Assembly: GCA_026874595.1 (NCBI GenBank) | Contig: CM049307.1 | Span: 65,344,870 to 65,408,869, forward strand | Origin: Sipunculus nudus | Taxonomy: Eukaryota > Annelida > Sipuncula > Golfingiida > Sipunculidae | Direction: 5' to 3' | DNA length: 64,000 nucleotides | In this document: one piece after another, positions 24,815 through 37,190 of the stretch | How the letters are laid out: every line of letters begins with the position of its first letter | Position numbering within the stretch: the stretch's first letter is position 1 | The notes under the pieces: generated by a model | Database searches by the model: none | Told to the model about the DNA's origin: nothing | What the model saw: the letters and a program-made list of their open reading frames with translations, nothing else | Translations under genes and position numbers: made by a program

Positions 24815-25756
24815 AATAGGCCGCACACAAAGCGGACGAGACAAGACCGGACCGGACTTGAATCCGGTCCGGTCCGCTCAGTTTGCGGCAGTTGGCGGAC
24901 CGGACTGCCAGTCAGGGACCGCTCCGGACCCAAATCCTGAGCGATCCTGACCATATCAAAATGTTTTGATATTTCAGGACTGGTCCTGAGTGGTCCGGTC
25001 CGGTCCGCTTGAGTCCGCTCTGTTTGCGGGGGTTTTAGGACTAGCTAGGATCGGGACTTTGTCATTGACCAATGAGAGCAGCTCTTTGAATCACATGATA
25101 GACGTACAAATCAGAAGATGGCGAATTAAGAGACGTTAAATAACGTGGGTGACACATGGAGTTTGGTGTACCTTTTAGCTATAAAGGGAAATACTTGCTA
25201 AAAAAATAATGTTGCTCACCACATCTATCATCTAAATACAGCATAAAGGATTCACGTGTAATTGCAATTTAATATAAAAATAACAACCAAAGATATACTT
25301 CTGTTGATCATATTTCGATAGTTAAGTATGATCAAAACAGTAGTATTGTACATAAATATAGTTTCCTATTTATATACAGAAAACTAAATTTAGAGTGATG
25401 TAATACAAAGCAAATACGTCATAGCACAATACCATTGTTTATATGTGTTTTATGATGACAGGTGAAGTTACCATAAATTGAATAGATTGTAGATATCCAG
25501 GTTTATTTATAAATGGAAGTATATTACCTCAGATAGAGATTCCATAATTTTTGTATGTATGTATGTATATAATATAATATAATATAATATAATATAATAT
25601 AAGAGTATCTTATTAAAAAATCTTATCCGATCCGCTCTGTGTGCGACCCCTCTAGGACCGGACCGGACTGGGAAAGATTGTGGCGGACTCTACAGGATTT
25701 TCAGTCCTGTCTGGTCCGATCCGATATCGTCTCGTCAGCTCTGTGTGCGGCCTGCT
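24815..25756. mobile_element. Non-autonomous PIF/Harbinger-type element (942 bp)
   Basis: TTA at 24812-24814 and 25757-25759 form a perfect 3-bp target duplication. The 28-bp terminal inverted repeats (24815-24842 and 25729-25756) match at 24 positions and include GGCCGCACACA. Inside each end are clusters of CCGGACC/GGTCCGG motifs (24850-25020 and 25625-25720). The centre is AT-rich and non-coding and contains GTAT and ATATA microsatellites at 25553-25606. No transposase, so it would depend on one supplied elsewhere. Confidence 0.87.
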
Positions 25757-25974
25757 TTAATATGTCACTGGGGACGCTTGCGGGGATCAGTTGTTAATAA
25801 TATTTCATTTAATAAAATATAAAAAAAAAATTGGAATGCTTTATTCGTAAACAAAGAGGTTGAGAATGTATGTTTATCAGGTGTCATGATCCCACTATTA
25901 TAGGTATAATATACTACAATACATATTTTGTTGCATTTTGACTTTATTGTAGTCTGCCATGTCCACCAGTCAAC

Positions 25975-27206
25975 ATGGACATTCCACTGGCACTGGCGGG
26001 ATCTGATATCCCAGGGGCATCATTGCAGGGCAGAAAGCCAAACAAACTTAGCGTAAAAGAACTTAAATTCTGGCTACAATGCCGAAAAATTTCTGTGAAA
26101 GACCTAAAAACCAAAGCCCAGCTTGTGGTTAGGGTTAAAGCTGAAAATGGAAAATCCCATACTATAACTGATCCCACTCCAGAAAAACTGTATGTTCAAA
26201 GAAAAGCTATAACTTCACGATTTACTAAAAATGAAAACACAAGTGTCCACAAAGAATCAGTCAACGATGACCATCCCCCAAAGGATGCCAAAGGGGAAAT
26301 CATTAGAATAACTTCCATATTTCACTGACATAAACAACATGAAATTTTCATGAATTATGAAAATGTCAGGGAAAAAATTGGACAGATCACAGAGTGTGTT
26401 TTTGCACCCTGCCAGCGACCAGACCGCCGTGGGTATCAGTTTTTCAATGAAGGGTATATACATAACATATTTACATGCCAGGAAGAGACTAACTGTTTTT
26501 CAAAAAGCTTTGTGTTTTCCTAGTCAGAGGAAAAACAGCCCACCCCACAATATATGGATTGCCATTGACAGTACATTTCCCTTTGATTAAAAAAAAGCTG
26601 AGTGCACCTGCACTGCTGGGCTGTCAGGATATTGTAATTATGTCTTTGCTTTATATCAGGTAAGCCACTATGTACGTTCTGTAAAGAAAATTATACCTGA
26701 TGACATTTCCAAAACTATGGTATGCCACAAGAATGGGACAAGCCAAGAATCTTGGGCATCAGATCAGAACCAGTCATGGAAGTGACAGTACAGAAGTCTC
26801 AAAATGAAGGCAATAAAATTATCAAATCATCCTTATTTTACCCTCGAAAGCTTTCTCTTGGGCATAATGATGCATAACTATTCATTAAAGTCCGAAATGA
26901 AATGAAACAGAAAAATCCTCTGTTTGGCATATGCTACATGGCACAGCCAGATAGCAATTAAACGGTGTATGTTTAAACCAGGTAAAATCTCTATGTGCCA
27001 AGAGGATTCCCTCTCAGCTACCAATTAGGCCTAACGGAAGGGAACTTTTCAGTGACTACTTACCTGAATAAATGGGAGAAAGGAAATGTCTTAACACTTG
27101 TAAAGTGTGTGAGTTTCCAAATATTCCAGTGTCAAATGAGCAAGAATTTAGAATCAGTGAAACTTTACCTGTTACAGAGAGAAACTTTCTGTTTTCCATT
27201 TGTCTG
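25975..27206 (+). pseudogene. Decayed SAP-SWIM domain gene
   Basis: The first 117 codons (25975-26328) are open and include a SAP-like helix-turn-helix at residues about 22-57 (LSVKELKFWLQCRK...KAQLVVRVK), a DNA-binding module. After several stops and frame changes, homologous-looking segments continue: RRGYQFFNEGYIHNI (about 26420-26465), PPHNIWIAID, and a SWIM zinc-finger signature ECTCTAGLSGYCNYVFAL at 26600-26653. There the expected zinc-binding His after the third Cys is Tyr (TAT, 26639-26641). MPQEWDKPRILG (about 26720) and PRGFPLSYQLGLTEGNF (about 26999-27050) follow. In related proteins a YqaJ-like nuclease domain comes next; I do not see one. Family assignment rests on remembered similarity. 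The decay is plain from the sequence. Confidence 0.68.
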
Positions 27207-28544
27207 ACTCAAAGTCAATGAGTAAAATTTGAATATACTTTTGCATTTAGTGTTTACTCAAAATTTTCTTCCCGAGTGTATAATAAACACATATATAGTC
27301 TACAGTATAATTTAAAATTTATTCAAACATATTAACATCTATAGTATATAATGTCATACATCTGATAATTACAATCATCTCTATATTAAATTTGTATGGT
27401 ATTTTCCTGAACATCCTCAGCAATTAACTTGAGAATCAACCAGATAATTAGGAGAGTTTTAGGTTTAATTTAAATGGAAAAATATGAAGTGTACTGCACT
27501 AATATGCTTTAATTATTTCCTGGTTTTACAGATAATGGCATAGACAGCTTCAACAAATATGTGTATAAAAAACATAGATTGAATTGTCCAAACCTTTGAT
27601 CTATTATTAAATATGATCCAACTCCAGCTACTACATATATTGCAGTTTTGTGAGTTCATTAATAAACATTAACTTGGTAAAGTCCTGTCATTATTAATCT
27701 ATATCAACTGATACAGGCTTAGAATATAGCATGATCCTGTACGCTATGTGCATGTTGTCTATTGACACACTTCATGAAGGGCTACTTCCACAAAAGGCGG
27801 GGACATACCAGATCTGTACCACGGATCAACTTTTTTCTTGTTATACTTTACTTGACCTTGGTCAAGTTCGTACCCTGTACAGTCGATTCCCTTTATTCCT
27901 CAGTTTCGGGCGTCGGAGGGAGGCTTCCGGGACCGCTCGGCGATTTAATACACAGCGCAACAACCTCCTGCTTCCAGTTCGTGTACATTTGACTTATCCA
28001 CGCATCTGCGGTGTTTCTTCGTGAATCTCTGACGATAACGACGTATTTAGATAACGATAACGATTTAGGTTTCCTGTCCGAACTAATTTGATTCGGAGAT
28101 CATGTTTTCTCCGTGTATGCTTTCTTGAAACCCCCGCCAGATGAACCTGGTAAAGTTTTAAAAACTGTCGGGAACAAGAAGAGCATCGCTTTGAGCCAAT
28201 GTTAACAGAGAAAAAAAAATCTTTGAATCTATGAATTTTAAAGTGAAGCAGAACAAGGTGGAGAAGGCGTATTTTTAGCCCCTCGTGGCACATATCTTAA
28301 ATTTTCCCTGGAATAGTTTTTGATTTTAACACTGCTGCGATTCTTCCCAATTCTTTGACATTGCCTAATCTTGACTGGTAATCAATATGTCAATGAATCA
28401 TTTAAGCTAGGAGTTCGCACGAGTTATGAGATTTTCCCCTGGGTAATTAATACAAGGTAAATCGCATGTATTGTGAGATGTCCCTTCAGGTATTACAGGG
28501 TTTAAAAAATGTTTGGTGAATATTCCCCCATTATTCTTGTTGTG
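27207..28544. other. Non-coding stretch
   Basis: No recognised gene. A palindromic CTTGACCTTGGTCAAG lies at 27851-27866. Overlapping short open frames at 27731-28024 and 27994-28293 show no domains. Confidence 0.5.
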
Positions 28545-29312
28545 TATTCCCCCTTTAATCTAGCAATATACATGTCTTGTCGGATGTATATTTCTAGGTA
28601 TTTTAAATCTAATAAGAAGTTTACATTTCTTTTGGGCATATGTCTGAGTATTCAATGTCAGGATTTCCATGACTTGTGGGGTATATTTCCGAGTACTTAA
28701 TGTCAGGGGTTTCATGTGGGATATATTTCTGAGTTTTTAAAGTCAGGAGTTACTAAGTCTTGTTGGGTATATTTTCGAGTATTTATTGTCAGGAGTTTCC
28801 ATGTCTTCTGGGGTATATTTCTGAGTACTTCATATAAGCATTTTCTATGTGTTGTCGGTATTTCCGAGTACTTAATGTGAGGGGTTTTCATAACTTGTGA
28901 GATACTTTTCCAAGGATTAAATGTCAGGAGTTTCCATTTCTTTTGGGATATATTTCCGAGTATTTGATGTCAGGAGTTTCCGTGTCTTGTGTGTTAAATT
29001 TCCGAGTATTTAATGTCAGGATTTTCCATGTATTGTGGGGTATAATTCCGAGTACTTAATGTCGGGGTTTCCATGTCTTGTCTCTTATATTTCCGGGTAT
29101 TTAATGTCAGCAGTTTCCATGTCTTGAGGGGTATATTTCTAAATATTCAATGTCAGGAATTTCCATGTCTTTTGGGATAAATTTTGTGATATATTGCGCC
29201 TAGAGTGTACATGTTGAGGGAGATACTTTTGGGAATTTTATATCAGGGATTTTTCATATTTCGTAGAGTATATTTCTACTTAATTTATATCAGGAGTTTC
29301 ATTGTATGATCC
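28545..29312 (+). repeat. Degenerate tandem repeat of about 46 bp, about 16 copies
   Basis: Unit: GGGTATATTTCCGAGTA, TTTAATGTCAGGAGTTTCCA, TGTCTTGTG. Spacing between copies is 40-47 bp (for example GTATATTT at 28681, 28721, 28768 and 28813). Divergence between copies is high, so the array is old. Confidence 0.88.
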
Positions 29313-32300
29313 ACTATAAATACAGTGTAACGTACGCCCAATAGTATCGCGGGACATTTGCATTTAATGTTTCTTACAAATCATCAGTTGTGGCATGAGC
29401 GGACACACACACGTACACGGACACATTGTGACAAAACATGCAAAGATTGATTTATAGGAGTAACATTGTATGTGCTGCCATCAGCCCCGTCCATTTGTCA
29501 TACTCTTGTCAGTTAAATGGTCGTCTGCCCCGGGAAATTGACAAAGTCAGACACAATGTGGTCGGAGACGGGGTAATTACCCGCCTTTGTATTCCATCTG
29601 AGAGTTAAGGAGTGGCGGAACCGCTCGAGTTCCTATTTATTTACACTTCATTTCTCCATGTATCATTCATTACAAGTAAAAGTGACCTAGTTAAGGGCCT
29701 TTGCGAGGCAGAGTTGTGTCTTTTTATTAGAATCTGGGTTTGGCCGGAAAAAGACGGATCACGTTTCTCCGACCTGACACCTAGTTATTTCATTTTTAGA
29801 CTAGATTCCGTCTCGCTGATATTTATGTTGTATTCAGCTTCTTTCTCAAGGGACAAGTTTCCTTACATATTGATTATTTATGTTCATCAAGGAGTTCTTA
29901 TGATTCATTGTTTTCATATTTCTATCTGGATAATTTTTATGTATTGCTCCCTTATTCGCTCAGAGTCGACGTTTAATTATTTATTGCTTTCTTATTCCCA
30001 TCAGGGAGATATTTGCTAGTCTTTCAGTTTCTTATTCTCATCGCAAAAAATAAACTGGACAAAGTGCAGGCCACTTAATTTGACGCCCCAAACATCTGTT
30101 AGACTCGTCTGTGATTATGACTTACAAGAACAGACTGGGATTGCTTGTTTTGCCAGGATAAGGTGTGGAGCTGAAAGCTCTCTCTTAAAAAGTTCCTGCT
30201 CCAGATTCTTACGCTGATTTCTAATACTGATATATACATCATGGCGGTACTTATGGTAAAATATGGTTATTGTAAAATATATAATGATATCCCTTAATCG
30301 ATCGAATTGTCTTTATCTCACATCTTTCACGTTTATTTCAATACTTGAATGACATATTGTCCTTCAGACTAACTGACAAATGAAGTTTGTCATACAAACG
30401 ATTTAAATGTACAGGTCAATATTAATCATTGGTTATAATAAGACGTAGAAACCCATTTATTGTCTCCTCATTTTAATGTTAATAATTTTCCCGTTGAGCC
30501 GTTAGCTTATATATACCTAATAAATGCCTCGACAACACCACGCGTTATGGCCGCTTCCTGGTTGGTGGACATGAATCAGACCAAAGTTAAACCTATCAGA
30601 TTCATGAAGATTGTAAAAGTTTCGACCACCCAAAATATGCTAGGAAAACAGTAAATAGCTAAGGTATACTTTCATGGTTAAACTCCTAGCTGAACGGAAG
30701 AGAAATAATTTAGCACGTGCATTTAACGGCCCTGAAACTATAATGTATTTCTCATACACGTTAACAGAATATGTCGATTTAAATATAGAAAAAATGCGAA
30801 TGCTACTACTTTGTTAATTAGTATAAATTCGATTCCATAAGGCCAATAGCTTACCCTGGACAAGATTAACGAACACACGTAGTTCAGTTAGAGCAGATTT
30901 AAAATGAACACAGACGTGTGTTGTTCTTTATGATCATGGAAGTTAATTACCTGTCTCACAATATTTAACATGTTTTTACATTCCACGGATTCGGACTTGC
31001 CTTTGGACTCGCATGGTGTGAATACCACTACATCACAGCTCCTTTCATTTTTACGGAACTAACACACGAACAATGAGTTACATAGAACACTTTTTTCCAA
31101 TGAAGCATAATTTGATAAATCATGATTACCTTCAGCGTTGTCGTGGTAACGAGTTACACAAGTGACAGTCATACCACCATCTCAGTCACGCTACAGGACA
31201 ATCTTCATCAGGAAAAATAAAAATAAACCGGACAACCCTAGGGAAAGACTGAAGCTAGATTTTAATAATTTAAATCCTTCACTACCAAAGCATGCATGCA
31301 CTTTCTTCTTTGATAACTTTTCTACGCTCAAACATTATAAAATTTTATCTGCCTGTTCGGGGCATTTCATCAAAACAAATAGCCGGATTCTCTCCGAACA
31401 TTCATATAATTTCAAATATTTAAGAGACGTTTTAAGTATTTTATCGTTAAGTCTAGTATTTTTTTTATCTTTATAGCAATTTTCTTCAATCCCCGTAGAG
31501 CCATTGTTTAATTTCTTCTAGTCTTTTCCCTACTCTTATCTACGTCTATGGCTCATGTCACGTCACCAATACGTAATATATATTATACCAGTACGATATT
31601 CCGCTAACTTTTCACATTAACTCATAAGTTTGGGCTTTCACGAAACATAAGTATGGCACCAAGAATCCATTTCGATCATCTACCATAAAAAACAGTACCC
31701 TCAGAAATAATTTAATTGTGTAATCCCTAAAAATAAAATCTCATTCCACGATCGTACACGAATTGGAAACGATAACTGTTATTTACGGATATCTACCGTT
31801 CACACTTTGAATTAATAAGATGTTTTAGATATTACTCGTTTTGATAAAAATTAAACTTGAATCCTATTTATCTTTCTGCAGTGAAAAATAATCATATCCA
31901 CGTATATACTCCACTCGATTGTTTTAAAAAATACAATGAAAATATTCAATTATAATGTATGAGACTGTGTTCCTCTGAATGAACGCAAGTTGGCGCTGAG
32001 CATGAGATGTTTTACCTTAATAATCAATGAAGACATTTTGGAGGCAATGAGCATAGTATATGAATTTTATTTACTTTATCGTTTATAAATGTAATACGAT
32101 ATTCTGTGTGTTGTTTTCCCACACATTGTACATATTATTGGTTCATTTCATTTATGATTAACAGATATCCGTTTATTTTGTCATCATATATTGCCGCCAT
32201 GTACCATCTTGCATTCTCTTCCCTTGTCAACTGAGGGCCCTACTCGTTGTCCATGATTTACTGGGGATTGGTTTATAAATTGTCTACAACCAGATTGGCG

Positions 32301-33849
32301 AAACAGGTATAAATTGACGATGACAGACTCGATCCACTGGAGCAATACTCATTTCTGTAAGTTTACCTACAGATGGAAACTGAAAATGGAAATTTCCGTT
32401 CCGCGGCCCTTTATATGAATTGTGTCTATCCAGAATGTGGGGTTCTGATCCATACTATAGCAATAGTTGCATCTGTAAAAAAATAACCTGAAGAAGAATA
32501 CTAATTATGACATTAGCGTTCTGGAGAGCGCCATGATAATCCGCCCATTACATGTGCCCTGCCGGCACAAATACTTGTCGCTTTTTGTGATGTTAACTTC
32601 AAATTTACAACCAACAGATACCACTTTTACAAGAACTAGACGTCAATAACTCCATGGAGTTACTATAAAGCTTCAATTCCACGGTGCCCGCTATGTCCTA
32701 CACAAGGCGTGTTGTTTGTTCTCTTTTTCTGAGTGTTGGTTTAAGGGTTTTAGGCATATGGCATCCAGATATAACGGTTAATCGGTTCACTATTACTGTT
32801 CATGAGTGGTCTGATCTAACTTCAGATCCCTCGCGAGATGCTGCAAGTAGCTGTAATGTCAGTGTGTAGCCTGTTCAGGGAGGTATGCTTATAAAACACT
32901 CCCTGTAGAGATCCCTAAAATATCAGTAACCATGAGAACAAATTGACATATCGGAAGCCTTTAATGAAGTCATTACAGTGACTGTGAAGGTGATAAATGG
33001 AATTTAGCAGGCCCCGCCGGACCAGAGACATAACGGTTATCTGTCACACACGATGACGGGACCGGCCCGCTGCTGACGAATAACATCACACGCGGTCATA
33101 TCTGAGTGACCTCGTAAATTATTACAAGGATGTGTCCCAAACAGAATAATTCCTATGTAAAGTTCATTTCCAACCGTTGCACTCTCCATTGTTTACCAAG
33201 ATGTAACCTTGAGTAAAGACCTCAAGGTATTTGGATTCCTTTAACAGAGGGATATATTTCACAAAATTGTATTACTACGGGTGTGTAGACATACACGGCC
33301 ATACATCACTTGGTGATCCTCCGTTAATACCTGCTGCAGGAACAACGACAGCATTATCATGTCACCAGCTTACAGTCTGTTACCGCAATATATTGTATAT
33401 AATTATTTACCTTGGATATACATTGTATATAGATGTTTCACAGTTTCTCCACCTATATCGTGGAAAATGTTATCAGGGAATTTACAACACCATTTAGAAT
33501 TATGTCTGATGGAACAGTAACACCATATACATGAAAGGTTCAATATTGCTCATGAATGTAGATTATAGCATAACAGAGGTCAGAGTGTGTCAAGTTTTCA
33601 CAGGATAGTGGGATAAACAAAAGAAATTGCATCCTTTCTCAATAAATTAGTCCTTAACAAAGTTCCATGTATTGGTTCATTTTGTTTAACAATATATATC
33701 TTAAAAGATAAATGTTACGCATAATACACGTTTAAGTCAGCATTAGGTTTGATATCCCTTGCCTTGTTTTTCTATACAAAATTATAATATATTATAATCG
33801 AGTTTCAATGATTTAAACATTAAACAAAACATTTAAATTCCTTACATTA
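29313..33849. other. Long non-coding stretch
   Basis: About 4.5 kb without recognisable genes, arrays or element ends. The longest open frame (29612-30019, plus, 135 codons) is hydrophobic, rich in Phe/Ile/Tyr as expected from AT-rich DNA, and lacks a recognisable domain. Confidence 0.5.
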
Positions 33850-34067
33850 GCCTCAACCTCAAGCCTGAGCCCAAGCCTTTCACATGGAGTATTTTCAATC
33901 TCTCTCTTGACTAAGTAAGGGCCCATTTCTTTCACATGGAGTATATTTTGTCTCTCTCTTGACTAAGCCAGGGCCCATTTCCTTTCACATGGAGTATGTT
34001 TAGCCCCTCTCTTGACTATGCCAGGGCCAATGCCTTTCACATGGAATATGTTTAGTCTCTCTCTTAA
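33850..34067 (+). repeat. 52-bp tandem repeat, left part
   Basis: Four units spaced 52-53 bp (CACATGGA at 33881, 33933, 33986, 34038). Each reads CCTTTCACATGGAGTATGTT, TAGTCTCTCTCTTGACTAAG, CCAGGGCCCATG. Interrupted at TTAA 34064-34067 by a transposable element and resumed at 34575. Confidence 0.92.
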
Positions 34068-34574
34068 AGGGACATAATCAGGAGCAATATTATACTTATT
34101 CTTTCACACTATCAGTTAAAGTTTGGGTTATACAAAAGTTTCCAGGCAAAACTATTCCAGCACACGGTCTCAGTACCTCCCTATAAGTTGTTTAACACCA
34201 TTATATCGTTTTGCGTATTTGTAAACACAGTCCACGTCTGTCTGTTTACAATAACAAGGCCACGTGGCCGGAGGTCCGATAAAGCGCATGCGCGTCAGAT
34301 AACATGCGATGTTTCAACTAACGGAAACATGTATTACATTTTTGGGGCAAGGTCAGTGCATCTCCTGATGTTTTGGTCCAGGTGGTGCACGCAGTCTCAT
34401 CCAGTGTGTTTATGTTGACACCTCTCATCGCGCCCGGTCCATTGTTTTTAACACTCGTGTACAGGAGTAAGCCAACGGATTAAGGGCAAAATTTTTGCAG
34501 GTAGCTTTTTATTTCAAAGAGAAGAGCATATTTTTCGTATTAAATAAACATGTTTTATAGGTGATTGGGCCCCT
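34068..34574. mobile_element. TTAA-flanked MITE (Kolobok/T2-like) inserted in the 52-bp repeat
   Basis: TTAA at 34064-34067 and 34575-34578 bracket a 507-bp insert. The ends read AGGGACATAATCA and, in complement, AGGGGCCCAATCACCTAT. Removing the insert and one TTAA restores a normal 52-bp repeat unit (CTCTCTCTTAACTAAGCC against the CTCTCTCTTGACTAAGCC of its neighbours). This shows that TTAA is a target duplication and not part of the inverted repeat. The interior differs from copies 1 and 2, so it is a related subfamily. Confidence 0.85.
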
Positions 34575-34690
34575 TTAACTAAGCCAGGGACAATGCCTTT
34601 CACATGGAGTAGGTTTAGTCTCTCTTTGGCTAAGCCAGGCTCTATGCCTTTCACATGGTGTATGTTTAGTCTCTCTCTTTAATAATAAGA
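34575..34690 (+). repeat. 52-bp tandem repeat, right part
   Basis: Two further units (CTAAGCCAGG at 34579 and 34631, CACATGG) continue the array after the inserted element and end at TCTCTCTCTTT. Confidence 0.88.
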
Positions 34691-34749
34691 TCAGTTTATT
34701 CAGTGTGGCATTCAGTTGATATATTACTGATCTATACACCCCCGCACGA

Positions 34750-34767
34750 CCCCCCCCCCCCCCCCCC
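34750..34767. repeat. C18 homopolymer
   Basis: Eighteen consecutive C bases; a likely length-variable site. Confidence 0.9.
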
Positions 34768-35190
34768 TATCGGACTTTGCATGTAATATTGAAGATAAAC
34801 ATCTCCAGACTAGGAAAATTATTGTAGGAAAGTAATCTTCACAACATAAAAATGACAGTTACGTTATTTCCGAATTTGTCATGGGGTAACTAAGAAACTC
34901 TAGATAAGGAATCATGAATCCCAAACCAATGACTGATGAGTTGATTGTAAAAACTGGCATTGTTTTCAGACATTCTCACTATTCATTTATGCTGTGACAC
35001 CTGTTCCTTGTTTTTTCTTTGTTTTTGTTTTGAGTATAAAAATGTTACAAGAAAATTGGAAATCTAGGCTGCCTCTTGGCAAAATCTAACATTTTCTTGG
35101 TTTTTAATCTCAACTGTTTGACACAAACTGTTTTGCACATAATTTCACACAAAACCTTTGTACACTAGCAATCAGTGCCAATCACAAAGT

Positions 35191-35738
35191 GTTAAAAACC
35201 TCTCATTGTGTCTTTTGCCTATCGTTATCTATTGCCTGAGGACTTCTGTCAGGGTGGTTAATATCTCTATTAATTTGGTGTGGACCTTCGTTTATGCATT
35301 CGCAATCTCTCTTTATTTGGCGTAGATCTCAAATTAACGATGAAGTTGAAATGTCATAAATTTAATGGGGGAAAATGCGGAAATAAATATATATGTTATA
35401 ACTTCCAAAAATACCGGAGGGCAATAACCAAGGGAGGTAAAAGTATTAGGAATTAAATTCCAGTAACACGAAACTGCCCGACAGTAAGTTGTTTTTAAGT
35501 AGAATTAACCCTGACTGGCGAAACAGACGCTGGGTGCTCCCGGTTATGGTTGCCATGCATGAAAATTGGCGTCTTATATAAAAGTATAGCGCGCGTTGTG
35601 TTAAAAATCTCTTTTTGTGTCCTTTACCTATCGTTATCTATTTCGTGAGGACTTCTGTTGGGGCGGTTAATATCTCTATTTATTTGGTGTGGATCTCCGT
35701 TTATGCATTCGCAGACTATTTATTTGACGTAGGTCTCC
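35191..35738 (+). repeat. Duplicated A-B-A blocks
   Basis: Block A (GTTAAAAA(C/T)CTC...CGTAG(A/G)TCTC) occurs at 35191-35330 and 35600-35738. Block B (AAATTAACGATGAAG...GACGCTGGGTGCTCCCG) occurs at 35331-35542 and again at 36630-36836. The simplest reading is an A-B unit of about 410 bp duplicated in tandem, with the second copy split by about 890 bp of unrelated sequence including a C run at 35757-35765. Confidence 0.75.
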
Positions 35739-36323
35739 GTTTATGCATTAACAGACCCCCCCCCCTTATGCATTAGGTGCATTTATTTATAAATTTTAAT
35801 GTAATAACGGCTACCATTTATACAGTGGAAGCTTCCTTTAGCAAAGCCCCATTATTTTGTTTCCATTCCACTGTTTCTCATTTATGCAGTCATTTATAAT
35901 CCATGTTTTAGAGCCAGACTCGACGTGTTGGATTATTAAACATCCTGTGCCAGCGTCTGAATTTGACGTATCTGTTATTGCACGGTTTATATATTTATCT
36001 TCATTTAGTAGGTCGATCATGTACAAGTCATGGTACAATTAACTAAGCATGAAAACACGCAGGATTGGCAAAATTCGGCATGTTGAATTGGCAAATTTCG
36101 GCATGTAGAATAGGCGAGTCCGGAGGTAAAATTCCTCAAATATTTATCATTGTAATGATCGGTAGAGACACTGTCCCCAGGGACCCATACAAACCGATAA
36201 ACGAACCTTTGATTCGCGAGCTGACGCAGTCAGACCATCCTAGGCAAAACGACCGGCAGTAGAGCTTCATTATATCAGTAACATGCTGTACCCAATAGGG
36301 AGATCTAGGCAAGGTAGTTTTGT

Positions 36324-36347
36324 TATATATATATATATATATATATA
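36324..36347. repeat. Short (TA)n microsatellite
   Basis: Twelve TA units between the split halves of the second A-B copy. Confidence 0.9.
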
Positions 36348-36629
36348 AGAAAAATTTGGACATTTATCTGAAGTATATGCATATATATCATTCTGGGCGT
36401 TTGTCGGCCTTACAACAAGTATGATAAACAATTCTAGACGGCTGCCACCCTTAATCGCTGTCTGTTGAGCGAATTAACGTTTATTTATTGATGTCTGTAA
36501 ACCATTTACTCATCTCAGCTATATTGAACGACTTCTGTCTGTACACATATAGGGCATGCAGAATAAAGGTCAGACGAACTTTAACATGTAGGTTCTGCTG
36601 AGGATGACGAATATGATACACTTTACGCC

Positions 36630-36836
36630 AAATTAACGATGAAGGTGAAATATCATAAATTTAGTGGAAAAGTTCGGAAACAATTATGTTATAACCTTTA
36701 CAAATACCGCAAGGCAAAAACATAGGGGGGTAAAAGTATTAAGAAATTAAATTCCAATAACATGAAACTGCCCGACAGTAAGTTGTTTTTCAGTAGAATA
36801 AACCCTGTCTGGCAAAACAGACGCTGGGTGCTCCCG
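36630..36836 (+). repeat. Second copy of block B
   Basis: About 207 bp matching 35331-35542 with scattered substitutions. The shared core includes ACTGCCCGACAGTAAGTTG and GGGTGCTCCCG. Confidence 0.85.
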
Positions 36837-36879
36837 AATCTTCTAAATTTGTGACGGATCTTAAATAGTCTTCAGTTCG

Positions 36880-37190
36880 CTTTCGGGATTATAACAAGAA
36901 CTTCACTTTGGGATTACAACGGATTGATTTTGTATATGAACTGGACTGTTATTCTCTGAGAAGATTTATGTGAACTGTTCATCCGGCTTATACATTTTAA
37001 AGGATTGTCGCTGTGACAGTGGTGGTATCCAGGTATCGTGCACTTTGTTTATTAGGCTGTGTAATTGTATTGATTTGCTGTTATACTGTTATTGTACTGT
37101 GTAATTGAGTTGATTTAGTGTATTGTAATGTTAGGGTTTATTTAAGAATAAATTATAGTTATTCCTATAAAAAAAAACACTGTGACTTCT
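36880..37190 (+). mobile_element. Partial LTR-like sequence, plus orientation
   Basis: Inverted relative of 39475-39740. Shared blocks are GGACTGTTATTCTC, ATCCGGCTTATACATTTTAA, GACAGTGGTGGTATCCAG, GTGCACTTTGTTTAT and GTGTATTGTAATGTTAGGG. The plus strand carries AATAAA at 37147-37152 in the same relative place as the polyadenylation signal of the longer copy. Its 5' (U3) portion is missing. It ends in A9 and ACACTGTGACTTCTTTAACA. Confidence 0.65.

Noticed and set aside
29612-30019. 135-codon hydrophobic open frame as a membrane protein
   Set aside because: Phe/Ile/Tyr/Leu richness is expected from AT-rich DNA. No recognised domain, splice signals or conserved motif.
35331-36836. Block B copies as a pair of LTRs flanking a retrotransposon
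   Set aside because: The copies lack TG...CA ends, and block A is also duplicated, which fits a split tandem duplication better. The 890 bp between has no gag/pol.
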